A stretch of DNA of 64,000 nucleotides from Catalimonadaceae bacterium JC749. Lineage in GTDB: Bacteria > Bacteroidota > Bacteroidia > Cytophagales > Cyclobacteriaceae. The translations under genes and the position numbers were made by a program. The first letter of the stretch is position 1; each line of letters opens with the position of its first letter. Below the pieces are notes generated by a model. It was given only the letters and a program-made list of their open reading frames with translations, did no database searches and was not told where the DNA came from. The stretch is from assembly GCA_021730635.1 (NCBI GenBank), contig JAJNNC010000007.1:381000-444999 (forward strand). The letters are read 5' to 3'. Below, piece after piece: positions 31,677 through 39,995 of the stretch.

Positions 31677-34073
31677 TTATTCATTTCTTAAAGATTCCAC
31701 CGGATTGGCCATAGCTGATTTGACAGACTGATAGCTGACAGTCAGCAGTGCAATGAGCAGGGTTACCAACATACCTACCAGGAAAACACCTGCTCCTAAA
31801 TTCACACGGAAAGCAAAGTCCTGAAGCCAGCCATTCATCACATAATAAGCGAGCGGAGCCGCTACTACAAAGGCCAGCGCAATCAGCTTGATAAACTCCA
31901 AAGAGAAAATCCGGACAATACTACCCACGGAAGCGCCCATCACTTTGCGTATGCCGATTTCTTTTGTCTTTTGCTCTGCCATAAAAGTGACCAGCCCGTA
32001 TAAACCCAGGCAACCAATAAAAATCACGACCAGGGCGGCCACATGAATCAGCTTGGAGAGTTTGTCTACCCCCTCATAAAAGTCAGCAATTTCGTCGTCG
32101 ACAAACTGATAATCAAAAGTGTATTCTGGATAAAAAGCAGACCATTTTTGCTCAATATGCTTCAAAGTTGCCTGTGTATGTCCTGGCTGAAGCCTGATAG
32201 CGGCCATATCGTAGCTACTGCGATCGTCTATGATAATGGTTGGCTCAATATTTCTTGTAAGCGACTGGGTATGAAAATCCTGCACTACTCCTACAATGGG
32301 CAAGTCAAATTCCCAGAGTTTTATGGTTTTTCCGATAGCTTCTTCCGGGGAAGCCATCCCTTGCTTTCTGAGAAAAGTCTCATTCACAAGAACCCGGCTG
32401 AGCGTATCTGTCTCTGTAAAACCCTCTCCGGCCATCAGTTTTATCTCAAAAACATCCAGGTAATGCCGGTCTGCATATTTCACCTGGGTATTATACCGCT
32501 CCGGATTATCTTCCATTTGGTAGCTGGTCATGGACAACCAACCAGAAGAAGGATTGCTGTAGGCCAGACTCACTTTTTCCACACCAGGAAGACGCTGCAA
32601 CTCGGTTTGCAGGGTTTTTTTGTAATCGGCTTTACTTTCGGGCAGCCGTACGCTGACGACAGCTTCATGCTGAAACCCTAAATCTGCTTGCCGTATGTAT
32701 TGCATCTGAAGGAACAGGACGATAGTACCGATGATAAAGACCTGGGCAATGATAAACTGAAAAACGATCAGGCCTTTACGTAAAGAGAAACCCTGCTTGC
32801 CGGGCTTTTGCAAATGATTCTTAAAAGCCTGCGCTGGCTGGAACCGGGCCATCACCCAGGCCGGGTAGAGGCCAGACAATACACTGATGATGATGGTAAT
32901 CCCTACCAGATAATATAACAGCCAGGCATCATGCAGGAGCTGTAGCTTCAGGGAAAGCTCCAAGAACGGATTAACTTTTAACAGTAGCAATTCTGTAAGT
33001 CCTAAGGCAATCAGCACGGCCAGTAGAGTAATGAGCACTGTTTCACCCAGAAACTGACGCACCAGCTGCCGGAAAGTACTGCCCAGCACCTTACGAATCC
33101 CTACCTCTTTGGCCCGCTTCACAGAGGTGGCCGTGGCCAGGTTGATAAAATTGACGCAGGCAATAAAGATCAGGAAAACCGCCACAATGCTCAGCGTCCA
33201 GAGGATTTCTTTCGGAATCTCAGTCTGTCCGAAGGTACTGAAACGGGGGTCAAAATGCATCTCCTGTAAGGGTTGCAGGTAATGTTTTACATCATCATTT
33301 TGAGCGGTTTCCTCTCCGTAATATTTCTTGACAAACGGCACCAGCCGCCGGTTAATATCCGCTGCTGACTGACCTTCGGCCAGCAACACATAACACTGAT
33401 CGTCGCTGCTGGTACTGCCCCAGCTGCCTTTCAGTTCGTTTTTTACTGTGGCATAAGAAATAAACACATCTAAAGGAAAATCTGTGTTGTCCGGATAATC
33501 CTGCATCACGCCTGTCACAACCAATGTTTTCTCTTTGTTGAGGGTAATGGTTTTACCGACCGGTTGGCTATTGCCAAAATATTTTTTGGCATACTTTTCA
33601 GAGAGCACCACCTCATTGGGCTCATCCAGGGCGGTAGCCGGATTGCCTGCCAGAAAAGGGCGATCAAAAACCTCAAAAAACTGAGGTTCAGTGTATCCCA
33701 CATGCTCTTCTTCCTGGAAACTTTTAGGGGTGCCCTGGGCCTCTTCAACTGTCAATAAAGTACCTGCATAAAAAAGCGCCCTCACAAAAGCCACCTGTTC
33801 TGTTTCCGGGAAATCATTCCGGAAAGCATCCGGAAGTGGAAGCGGCACACCAGGCGAAAAATCGCGCCCGCCGGCACCATCCGATTCCTTGACGACCCGG
33901 TATATGCGATCGGCTTTTGTATGAAATGTATCGAAGCTCAGCCAGAACTTGATCATCAGAAACAGGATTAAGCTACAGGTAATCCCCAGGGAAAGCCCTA
34001 ACAGGTTGATGATGGTATAATTCCTATGCTTGCGCAAGTGTCTCAGGGTAGTGATCAGGTAGTTCTTCAGCAT
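31677..34073 (-). CDS. FtsX/MacB-type ABC permease, tandem copy 1
   Basis: A 798-residue two-module permease, first gene of the leftward run. Landmarks: HLRKHRNYTIINLLGLSLGIT (first helix), TSVKRAKEVGIRKVLGSTFRQ in the first FtsX, AEQKTKEIGIRKVMGASVGSI in the second, NPVESLRNE tail. Core domains at about 40-270 and 450-660. A sigma-54-type promoter (34186-34201) reads toward it, with the matching NtrC-type regulator and kinase genes divergent on the other strand. The four genes probably form one operon down to 23910. No MacB-like ATPase or HlyD adaptor is found in the window, so the energy source must be encoded elsewhere. Confidence 0.9.
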   Translation of the reverse strand: MLKNYLITTLRHLRKHRNYTIINLLGLSLGITCSLILFLMIKFWLSFDTFHTKADRIYRVVKESDGAGGRDFSPGVPLPLPDAFRNDFPETEQVAFVRALFYAGTLLTVEEAQGTPKSFQEEEHVGYTEPQFFEVFDRPFLAGNPATALDEPNEVVLSEKYAKKYFGNSQPVGKTITLNKEKTLVVTGVMQDYPDNTDFPLDVFISYATVKNELKGSWGSTSSDDQCYVLLAEGQSAADINRRLVPFVKKYYGEETAQNDDVKHYLQPLQEMHFDPRFSTFGQTEIPKEILWTLSIVAVFLIFIACVNFINLATATSVKRAKEVGIRKVLGSTFRQLVRQFLGETVLITLLAVLIALGLTELLLLKVNPFLELSLKLQLLHDAWLLYYLVGITIIISVLSGLYPAWVMARFQPAQAFKNHLQKPGKQGFSLRKGLIVFQFIIAQVFIIGTIVLFLQMQYIRQADLGFQHEAVVSVRLPESKADYKKTLQTELQRLPGVEKVSLAYSNPSSGWLSMTSYQMEDNPERYNTQVKYADRHYLDVFEIKLMAGEGFTETDTLSRVLVNETFLRKQGMASPEEAIGKTIKLWEFDLPIVGVVQDFHTQSLTRNIEPTIIIDDRSSYDMAAIRLQPGHTQATLKHIEQKWSAFYPEYTFDYQFVDDEIADFYEGVDKLSKLIHVAALVVIFIGCLGLYGLVTFMAEQKTKEIGIRKVMGASVGSIVRIFSLEFIKLIALAFVVAAPLAYYVMNGWLQDFAFRVNLGAGVFLVGMLVTLLIALLTVSYQSVKSAMANPVESLRNE

Positions 34074-34185
34074 TTTCTCTACTGGTTACAAGATGAATGG
34101 AAGTAACGATTTTTATTTTCCGCAGAACAGATTCCGCATCTTTGTGCGGAAAATATCATGAAAAATAAGGTTCAATGACTCTGGC

Positions 34186-34201
34186 TGCAAACTTTCTTCC
34201 A
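34186..34201 (-). promoter_or_regulatory. Sigma-54 (-24/-12) promoter of the permease operon
   Basis: On the minus strand it reads TGGAAGAAAGTTTGCA: the GG and GC doublets are exactly 10 nt apart and the TTTGCA -12 half matches the consensus. It lies about 115 nt upstream of the first permease start (34073) and next to the NtrC-type regulator gene. Confidence 0.7.
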
Positions 34202-34326
34202 GACCTCAAAATTTACAAAAAGTACTGACAGTGAGCCATATACAAGGCTTATCTTAATCATGGTGTATCATTTCCATGACAGTGCCTGTTCGTTTTTGAT
34301 ACAGTTTAGGAATGAAAAGGTATTTT

Positions 34327-34334
34327 TATCTTTG
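34327..34334 (+). promoter_or_regulatory. -7 promoter element of the BNR lipoprotein gene
   Basis: TATCTTTG, a perfect TAnnTTTG match, about 26 nt upstream of the ATG at 34360. It lies downstream of an alternative in-frame ATG at 34312, which supports choosing the later start. Confidence 0.5.
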
Positions 34335-34359
34335 CAGAACATATCTATCACTACCCTTG

Positions 34360-35433
34360 ATGAAAAATTATATCACGCTTTATGTTCTTCTACTGTTGTT
34401 GTGTAGCTGTGTATCCAATCAGGGACAACAAACCAGCCCTCTGGCTGTCCGATTCCAGTGGACACCCCAGGAGAGCGGCACCCAAGCCAGTCTGCGGGGT
34501 TTATCGGTGGTCGACAGCCTGGTGGTCTGGGCCAGTGGCTCCGAAGGTACTGTGCTGCGTACCACCGATGGAGGCAACCACTGGCAGAGGCTTGCTTTGC
34601 CTGATACTGACACTACTGATTTCAGAGATATTGCTGCTTTTGACGCCACCACAGCTTACCTGTTAAGTGCCGGTGCACCAGGTTTAGTGTATAAGACAGA
34701 AGATGGAGGCGCTACCTGGCAACTCCAGTATAAAAATACAAGCCTGGGTATTTTCTTCGATGCTTTTGCCTTTTGGGATGCTGACCGTGGCATAGCCATG
34801 AGCGATCCGGTAGAGGGACATTTTGTGCTCATCCGAACAGAAAACGGAGGCAGTCTTTGGGAAGAAGTACCGGCAGACAATATACCCTCTCCTGTTGAAG
34901 GTGAAGCGGGGTTTGCAGCCAGCGGTACGGGGCTGGTTGTGCAAGGAGAAAGGCACGTATGGTTTGCGACCGGCGGCCAGCAGGCACGTGTCTTCCGCTC
35001 TGCGGATCGTGGACTGCACTGGGCGGTAGCTGAAACACCCATGCTACAGGGACAAGCCTCTAGTGGTATTTTTTCTATTGCTTTTATAGATACGTTGCAG
35101 GGAGCAGCCGTAGGAGGTAACTACCAGGAACCGGATGCCAATACCCAAAATGCCTGCTTTACTACCGATGGAGGCCTGAGCTGGCAACTGGCCATCACGC
35201 CTCCCCGGGGTTACCGCTCCGGCGTGGCCTATAATACTGGGCGAAAACTGCTGATGGCGGTGGGTACTTCCGGCTCAGATTATTCGACCGATGGTGGAAA
35301 AAACTGGTTATCTGCCGATACCACCGGCTATCATAGTATACAGTTTGTTAAAGACGGACAAGTAGGATGGGCCACAGGCGCTGAGGGGCGCATCGCAAAA
35401 ATCAGCCTGGAGAATGAAGGAGAAATCAATTGA
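34360..35433 (+). CDS. BNR/Asp-box (Ycf48-like) repeat lipoprotein
   Basis: A 357-residue lipoprotein. Starting at 34360 gives a lipoprotein signal (MKNYITLYVLLLLLCSC, lipobox LLCSC). The mature part is a beta-propeller with at least six Asp-box-like motifs: RTTDGGNHWQ, KTEDGGATWQ, RTENGGSLWEE, RSADRGLHWA, TTDGGLSWQ and STDGGKNWLS. Such propellers include Ycf48-like assembly factors, sialidases and many 'oxidoreductase'-annotated surface proteins. No catalytic residues of sialidases are evident, so a binding or scaffold role on the cell envelope is most likely. It shares the intergenic region with the sigma-54 promoter and may accompany the regulators by co-transcription (49 nt to the next gene). 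Confidence 0.78.
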   Translation: MKNYITLYVLLLLLCSCVSNQGQQTSPLAVRFQWTPQESGTQASLRGLSVVDSLVVWASGSEGTVLRTTDGGNHWQRLALPDTDTTDFRDIAAFDATTAYLLSAGAPGLVYKTEDGGATWQLQYKNTSLGIFFDAFAFWDADRGIAMSDPVEGHFVLIRTENGGSLWEEVPADNIPSPVEGEAGFAASGTGLVVQGERHVWFATGGQQARVFRSADRGLHWAVAETPMLQGQASSGIFSIAFIDTLQGAAVGGNYQEPDANTQNACFTTDGGLSWQLAITPPRGYRSGVAYNTGRKLLMAVGTSGSDYSTDGGKNWLSADTTGYHSIQFVKDGQVGWATGAEGRIAKISLENEGEIN

Positions 35434-35482
35434 CTTTTCCTTGCTTTCGGTTATATTATCAGTTTAAAACAAAGACCTTACG

Positions 35483-36871
35483 GTGAGCCAGCAACCCAAA
35501 AAGATACTGATCATTGACGATGACGCCGATGTGCTGCACTCAGCCCGTCTGTTGCTAAGGCAGTACTTCGAAGTAGTAGACACGGAGCAAGATCCTACAC
35601 AGATCAATCAGAGGGTATCCAGAAACCAATACCATATCATATTGCTGGACATGAACTTCAAGCGGGGCGAACATGACGGACGGGAAGGGCTTTACTGGCT
35701 GGAGCGTATCCTGATGATAGCACCCCAAACAGCCGTTATTCTGATTACGGCTTATGGTGATATTGAGCTGGCCGTAGAAGCAATGCGACAGGGAGCAGCT
35801 AATTTTGTGCTGAAACCCTGGAAAAACAGCAAGTTGCTGGAAGCCATAGAAGCAGCACTGGAGCGCCGTCAAAAAACGGGAGGGCCATCTTCAGGCAAAA
35901 AGCCCTCTGCCGCCCACCTTCAGGACAGTGCTCCGGAGATGATAGGCCACGCATCAGCGATGCTTCGGGTTTACCAACTCATAGACAAAGTGTCCGATAC
36001 AGAAGCCAATGTTTTGATCCTGGGAGAAAACGGAACCGGCAAAGAACTGGTAGCCCGGGCCCTCCATCAGAAATCTTCCCGACAGCAAGCTCCCTTTGTG
36101 CGTGTAGATGTAGGTACCCTGACGCCTTCGCTGTTTGAAAGCGAAATTTTCGGGCATGTAAAAGGAGCTTTTACAGATGCTTACCAGGATAAACCCGGAA
36201 AGTTTGAGCTAGCGCAGGGAGGTACTATCTTCCTGGATGAAATAGGCAATTTAGCGATGCCACAACAGGCAAAACTACTGACAGTATTGCAAAACCGGAG
36301 CATCAGCCGGGTAGGCTCTAACAAGGAAATTCCTCTTAATATCCGCCTGATCTGTGCCACCAATATGCCCCTGTATGATATGGTGGCTGACGCACCTGGT
36401 CTGCAGGACGAAGGATTCCGGCAGGATCTGCTTTACCGCATCAATACGGTAGAAATTTTTGTGCCGCCCTTGCGGGAAAGACAGGAAGATATTCCCATAC
36501 TGGCAGAACATTTTTTGAAAATCTATGCGGAAAAATACAGTAAACCACAATGGCAGATAAGCAAAGGAGCTTTGGGCAAGCTACAGCGATATGCCTGGCC
36601 CGGTAATGTGCGCGAACTGCAACATGTGATAGAAAGAGCTGTGATTTTGAGTGAAGGAAAAACTTTGGAGGCTGAAGACTTCATGCTGAGCCCTATCCCT
36701 GCTATCCCTTCCATTTCAGATACCCTGGAATCCGTTACCCTGGATGAGAATGAAAAAAATTTCATCAAAAAAGCACTGGAGCGTAATCAGGGAAATATCA
36801 CAAAAACCGCTAAAGACCTGGGCATTACCCGTACAGCGTTGTACAGAAGGTTAGACAAGTTTGGTTTGTAA
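35483..36871 (+). CDS. NtrC-type sigma-54-dependent response regulator
   Basis: A 462-residue regulator starting with GTG. Residues 5-125 are a receiver domain with Asp56 as phospho-acceptor and Lys in FVLKPWK. Residues about 150-380 are the AAA+ activator domain: Walker A GENGTGKE, the sigma-54 contact loop GAFTDA (consensus GAFTGA), Walker B GGTIFLDEIGN, and arginine finger region. The last 40 residues are a Fis-type helix-turn-helix (ITKTAKDLGITRTALYRRL). Its adjacent kinase (36944) and the sigma-54 promoter upstream of the permease operon indicate that it activates that operon. The Asp in GAFTDA is a variant often seen in this phylum. Confidence 0.93.
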   Translation: MSQQPKKILIIDDDADVLHSARLLLRQYFEVVDTEQDPTQINQRVSRNQYHIILLDMNFKRGEHDGREGLYWLERILMIAPQTAVILITAYGDIELAVEAMRQGAANFVLKPWKNSKLLEAIEAALERRQKTGGPSSGKKPSAAHLQDSAPEMIGHASAMLRVYQLIDKVSDTEANVLILGENGTGKELVARALHQKSSRQQAPFVRVDVGTLTPSLFESEIFGHVKGAFTDAYQDKPGKFELAQGGTIFLDEIGNLAMPQQAKLLTVLQNRSISRVGSNKEIPLNIRLICATNMPLYDMVADAPGLQDEGFRQDLLYRINTVEIFVPPLRERQEDIPILAEHFLKIYAEKYSKPQWQISKGALGKLQRYAWPGNVRELQHVIERAVILSEGKTLEAEDFMLSPIPAIPSISDTLESVTLDENEKNFIKKALERNQGNITKTAKDLGITRTALYRRLDKFGL

Positions 36872-36943
36872 TACACAGCTTATCTCTCTAATGGAAGCAT
36901 AAAAGGAATTATTCTATACCCTCATATTTATCCAATTCAACCT

Positions 36944-38326
36944 ATGGTTTTCAGGTCATTTGCCGTTTCTGTCATCATCAGGGTGATTTTGCTACTGGCT
37001 ACTATGCTGTGCCTGGCTGTCATTTTCGGCAGAACCGATCTTTTTTTTAACCAGATCATTTTAGTGACCCTAGTGGTTTTACAGGTGTATGAGCTGATCC
37101 GCTACGTCACCCGTACCAATCAGCAGCTGGCCAGATTTCTGCTTTCTATTAAAAATGCCGATTTTACCATCCATTTTTCTAAGCGGAAAAAAGACCCGGC
37201 TTTCCAGGAACTCCATGCCGCATTCAGGGAGATCATCGAATCATACAAGCAAATAAAGGCGGAAAGAGAAGCCCAATATCATTATCTGAAACTGATTGTA
37301 AGGCACATCAAGGTAGGCATCATCTCTTTGAAAGGCGAAGAAATTGCCTTACTGAATCAGCCCGCTATGGACCTGCTTGGCATTGGCCAGTATCATTACT
37401 GGCGAAACCTGAAATTAAGTCACCCTCAGTTTGTGCAAGAAATAGATCAACTCAAGGAAGGGGAAAGCAAACTGGTAGAAATGCCGGTGAATGGCGAAAG
37501 CAAAAGATTGTCTGTGCATGTCACTTCTGCCGTATTGTTGCAGCAACCTTACAAGATCATCACTTTTCAGGACATTGAAAATGAAATTAACCAGAATGAG
37601 ATGGATGCCTGGCACAAGCTGATTCGTATACTCACACACGAGATCATGAATTCTGTCACGCCTATCGCTTCTCTGACAGAAACCTTGGTGATGCTGATAG
37701 AAGATGAAAAGGGGGTACCTAAAAAGAAAGAAGCCCTGCAGGAAAACTTTGTGGAAGAGTTAGCCTTCTCACTCAAAACCATACAGAAACGCAGCGATGG
37801 GCTGCTACACTTTCTGGATGATTATCGTAAACTCACCAAAGTGCCAGCGCCCCAATCAGAAGTTTTTCAGGTGAGGGCCTTGTTTGATTCGGTCAGCCGT
37901 CTGATGCTGGGCGAACTTAAAAAACAACATATACAGTTTCAGATAAAGATAACTCCTGAGCACCTGGTTATCCGGGCAGATTTCCGACAAATAGAACAGG
38001 TGTTAATCAATTTGCTGACCAATGGCATCCAGGCCTTAAGGGAAACACCGCAACCCCTGCTTCAATTGAGTGCCTGGCAGCAAAATGACCGAACCATTCT
38101 GGAGGTAACCGATAATGGCTCAGGCATCGACGAAGACAAACTGGATAAAATATTTATTCCCTTCTTTTCTACCAAAGACAATGGATCCGGTATTGGCTTG
38201 AGTCTTTCCAGACACATTATGAATTTACATGGAGGAACCATCAGAGTGCACTCTTTAAAAGGAAAGCAAACTTCTTTTTATCTGTATTTTCAGGATGCTG
38301 CAGAAAATATAGCGCAATTGATTTGA
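36944..38326 (+). CDS. Sensor histidine kinase
   Basis: A 460-residue kinase. Two N-terminal transmembrane helices span residues 8-26 and 30-50; the short loop between them leaves almost no external domain. A HAMP/PAS-like region follows (residues 55-220; LLNQPAMDLLGIGQYHYWRNLKLSHPQF is PAS-like). The phospho-acceptor is His232 in ILTHEIMNSVTP, and the ATP-binding domain carries VLINLLTNGIQAL (N box), DNGSGIDEDK (G1), FIPFFSTKDNGSGIGLSLSRHIM (F/G2). The gene follows the NtrC-type regulator by 72 nt. A kinase with tiny external loops probably senses a membrane or cytoplasmic signal, for instance envelope state. I infer control of the permease operon. Confidence 0.92.
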   Translation: MVFRSFAVSVIIRVILLLATMLCLAVIFGRTDLFFNQIILVTLVVLQVYELIRYVTRTNQQLARFLLSIKNADFTIHFSKRKKDPAFQELHAAFREIIESYKQIKAEREAQYHYLKLIVRHIKVGIISLKGEEIALLNQPAMDLLGIGQYHYWRNLKLSHPQFVQEIDQLKEGESKLVEMPVNGESKRLSVHVTSAVLLQQPYKIITFQDIENEINQNEMDAWHKLIRILTHEIMNSVTPIASLTETLVMLIEDEKGVPKKKEALQENFVEELAFSLKTIQKRSDGLLHFLDDYRKLTKVPAPQSEVFQVRALFDSVSRLMLGELKKQHIQFQIKITPEHLVIRADFRQIEQVLINLLTNGIQALRETPQPLLQLSAWQQNDRTILEVTDNGSGIDEDKLDKIFIPFFSTKDNGSGIGLSLSRHIMNLHGGTIRVHSLKGKQTSFYLYFQDAAENIAQLI

Positions 38327-38390
38327 TGGTGTAATAAATATTGATATTTCGCTTTTTTTTGTTGGAATATTTAGGACCCGAAAAGTGTTG

Positions 38391-38406
38391 TGAGGTATAA
38401 ACCTCA
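38391..38406 (+). promoter_or_regulatory. Small hairpin just upstream of a short gene
   Basis: TGAGGT-ATAA-ACCTCA, a perfect 6-bp stem, ends 5 nt before the ATG at 38412 and would cover the ribosome-entry region. It could modulate translation. Confidence 0.35.
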
Positions 38407-38411
38407 TCCCC

Positions 38412-38618
38412 ATGAAGCAGTATCTTTCTACAGCCCGTTCCCTTCTGCTGGCCTCTGTATGCATTGGATTTCTGATAGCACCCGCTATGCTGTATATTCA
38501 TGGGTCAGCAGCAAAACGTTACGCGCCTCAATCCGTCTGCCAAACAGAAACAAAAAAGGAAAGTAAGTTTATTCTCAAAATGCCTGGTATAAAACGTGCT
38601 TTCGAGCAAATATTTTGA
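38412..38618 (+). CDS. Short membrane or secreted protein
   Basis: A 68-residue protein with one hydrophobic segment at residues 10-28 (SLLLASVCIGFLIAPAMLYI) and a basic C-terminal half. No family is recognised. Support is limited to an ATG start, a sensible signal-anchor and its place as the only frame in a 470-bp gap between two plus-strand genes. A perfect hairpin immediately upstream could control its translation. It may be spurious; I give it moderate to low confidence. The gap after it (38619-38792) shows nothing beyond a TATCTTAG sequence about 15-20 nt before the next ATG, a weak -7-like element. Confidence 0.4.
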   Translation: MKQYLSTARSLLLASVCIGFLIAPAMLYIHGSAAKRYAPQSVCQTETKKESKFILKMPGIKRAFEQIF

Positions 38619-38792
38619 AGGTGCTTCCATGGCTTACCCGACAGCCCTCGTTTCTTGTCATCTTTTTCCTTCTAAAGAAATGCTTTCAGTTGCTTTGCAG
38701 GAATTATAATTGGGTTACTATAAATTAACAATTCCTTAAAACACTTATTTCTGAAAAAGCGGCTCATCTTCTATCTTAGCTAAAAATTTTTT

Positions 38793-39374
38793 ATGGAACT
38801 CACACCTGACCAGCGAGCACAAACCATCACCGACGAGATCTTTGATCTGTACGAAAAGTATGGCCATGAGGAATATGGGGAATCTGTTACCCAGTTAGCA
38901 CACATGGTACAAAGTGCCCGGCTGGCTGAAGCAGAAGGCTATGATCAGGAAGTTATCCTGGCTGCTTTTTTCCATGACATTGGGCATCTATGCCACCATG
39001 ATAACAGTGCTGCAGAAACTATGGGGGCTTATGGCACTATGCGACACGAGATCATAGGCAGTAATTATTTAAGAGAGAAAGGTTTTTCAGAGCGTTTAGC
39101 CCTTCTGGTAGAAAATCATGTACAAGCCAAACGGTATCTCACCTACCGGGATCCTGACTATTATGAGAGGCTCTCTGAAGCCAGTAAAAATACCTTACGA
39201 TACCAGGGAGGCCCCATGAGCGCTGAGGAGGCTCGTGCTTTCGAGCAGGATCATTTGTTTCAACTTAGCTTACGCATGCGCCACTGGGACGAAGAAGCCA
39301 AAGTACCTGATATGCCTGCCCCTGATCTTACTCCCTATAAAAATATGTGCTTTACCTACCTTGCCACGAGCTAA
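38793..39374 (+). CDS. PhnZ-like HD-domain oxygenase
   Basis: A 193-residue HD-domain protein. The metal-binding motif is HDIGHL in LAAFFHDIGHLCHH, with an upstream H in QLAHMVQSARLAEAEGYDQEV and a later NHVQAKRYL. The Gln/His spacing, the AHMVQSA...AEG pattern and the RYQGGPMSAEEARAFE region match the phosphonate-type HD oxygenases (PhnZ/TIGR03276), mixed-valence di-iron enzymes that cleave carbon-phosphorus bonds. No phosphonate transport or transaminase gene is present in the window, so the substrate is unproven; the myo-inositol oxygenase subclass is an alternative. The gene appears monocistronic. Confidence 0.75.
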   Translation: MELTPDQRAQTITDEIFDLYEKYGHEEYGESVTQLAHMVQSARLAEAEGYDQEVILAAFFHDIGHLCHHDNSAAETMGAYGTMRHEIIGSNYLREKGFSERLALLVENHVQAKRYLTYRDPDYYERLSEASKNTLRYQGGPMSAEEARAFEQDHLFQLSLRMRHWDEEAKVPDMPAPDLTPYKNMCFTYLATS

Positions 39375-39530
39375 ACCCTCTTTGTCTAAGCATTGTGGAA
39401 AATTGATCAACAAAGTATGCGACTTTTTTCCACACTTTTATACAGCCGCTCATTGAAAAACGCCCAAAATTTTACCTAGGGACTATATCACCGAGATTGG
39501 TATGATTTTTTTATATATATAGTCAAAGCT

Positions 39531-39536
39531 AGGAGG
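39531..39536 (+). promoter_or_regulatory. Strong Shine-Dalgarno sequence
   Basis: AGGAGG, a full anti-SD complement, 7 nt upstream of the ATG at 39544. Most genes in this window, as usual in Bacteroidota, lack such a site. Confidence 0.6.
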
Positions 39537-39543
39537 ATCTGCC

Positions 39544-39939
39544 ATGAAAATTATCAAGTTTTTCTGTTTGCTCAGTTTGATCGCCATCCTCGCCTCCGCA
39601 CTGGCAGAGGATGCTATTGTGCAAACTCATTTTTACAAAAAATATCTGGACGAAAGTGTTGTGGAGGCCAACCAACAGCTCATTAATACCGCTGAACTTC
39701 CCTCAGAAGTGATGGCTGGTTTTTTGGAAAGCCCTTTTAAAGATTTATCTATCCATGAGGTTCATAAAGTAGAAGGTCAGGCGACGCACAACATTTCGTT
39801 ACTGGTAAAAAAAATGATCCAAGAGCAACCACAGGAAACACTGTATGTACTCTCCTTAGCTGATAAAATCAACAATGACATACAAGCCGTTTTGAGTTTC
39901 AGCCCCCAAGGCAAATTGTTGAACATAAAGAAAAATTAG
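39544..39939 (+). CDS. Small secreted protein of unknown function
   Basis: A 131-residue protein. Residues 1-21 are a Sec signal peptide (MKIIKFFCLLSLIAILASALA). The mature part is mixed alpha/beta with no Cys and no recognised family; EQPQETLYVLSLADKINNDIQAVLSFSPQGKLLNIKKN closes it with a beta-hairpin. It has an exceptionally good ribosome-binding site (39531-39536) and is followed by a strong terminator (39969-39995), so it is probably a separate, well-translated unit. The upstream gap 39375-39543 holds only AT-rich sequence and that site. Confidence 0.65.
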   Translation: MKIIKFFCLLSLIAILASALAEDAIVQTHFYKKYLDESVVEANQQLINTAELPSEVMAGFLESPFKDLSIHEVHKVEGQATHNISLLVKKMIQEQPQETLYVLSLADKINNDIQAVLSFSPQGKLLNIKKN

Positions 39940-39968
39940 TTCATATAACCAACCATAACCTCCACTAT

Positions 39969-39995
39969 GCGGGCAATTATTTGTCCGCTTTTTTT
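39969..39995 (+). terminator. Terminator of the small secreted protein gene
   Basis: An 8-bp stem (GCGGGCAA with TTGTCCGC, one wobble), TTAT loop and a run of seven T residues. Its T-run meets the stop codon of the opposing ceramidase-like gene (39994). Confidence 0.8.
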
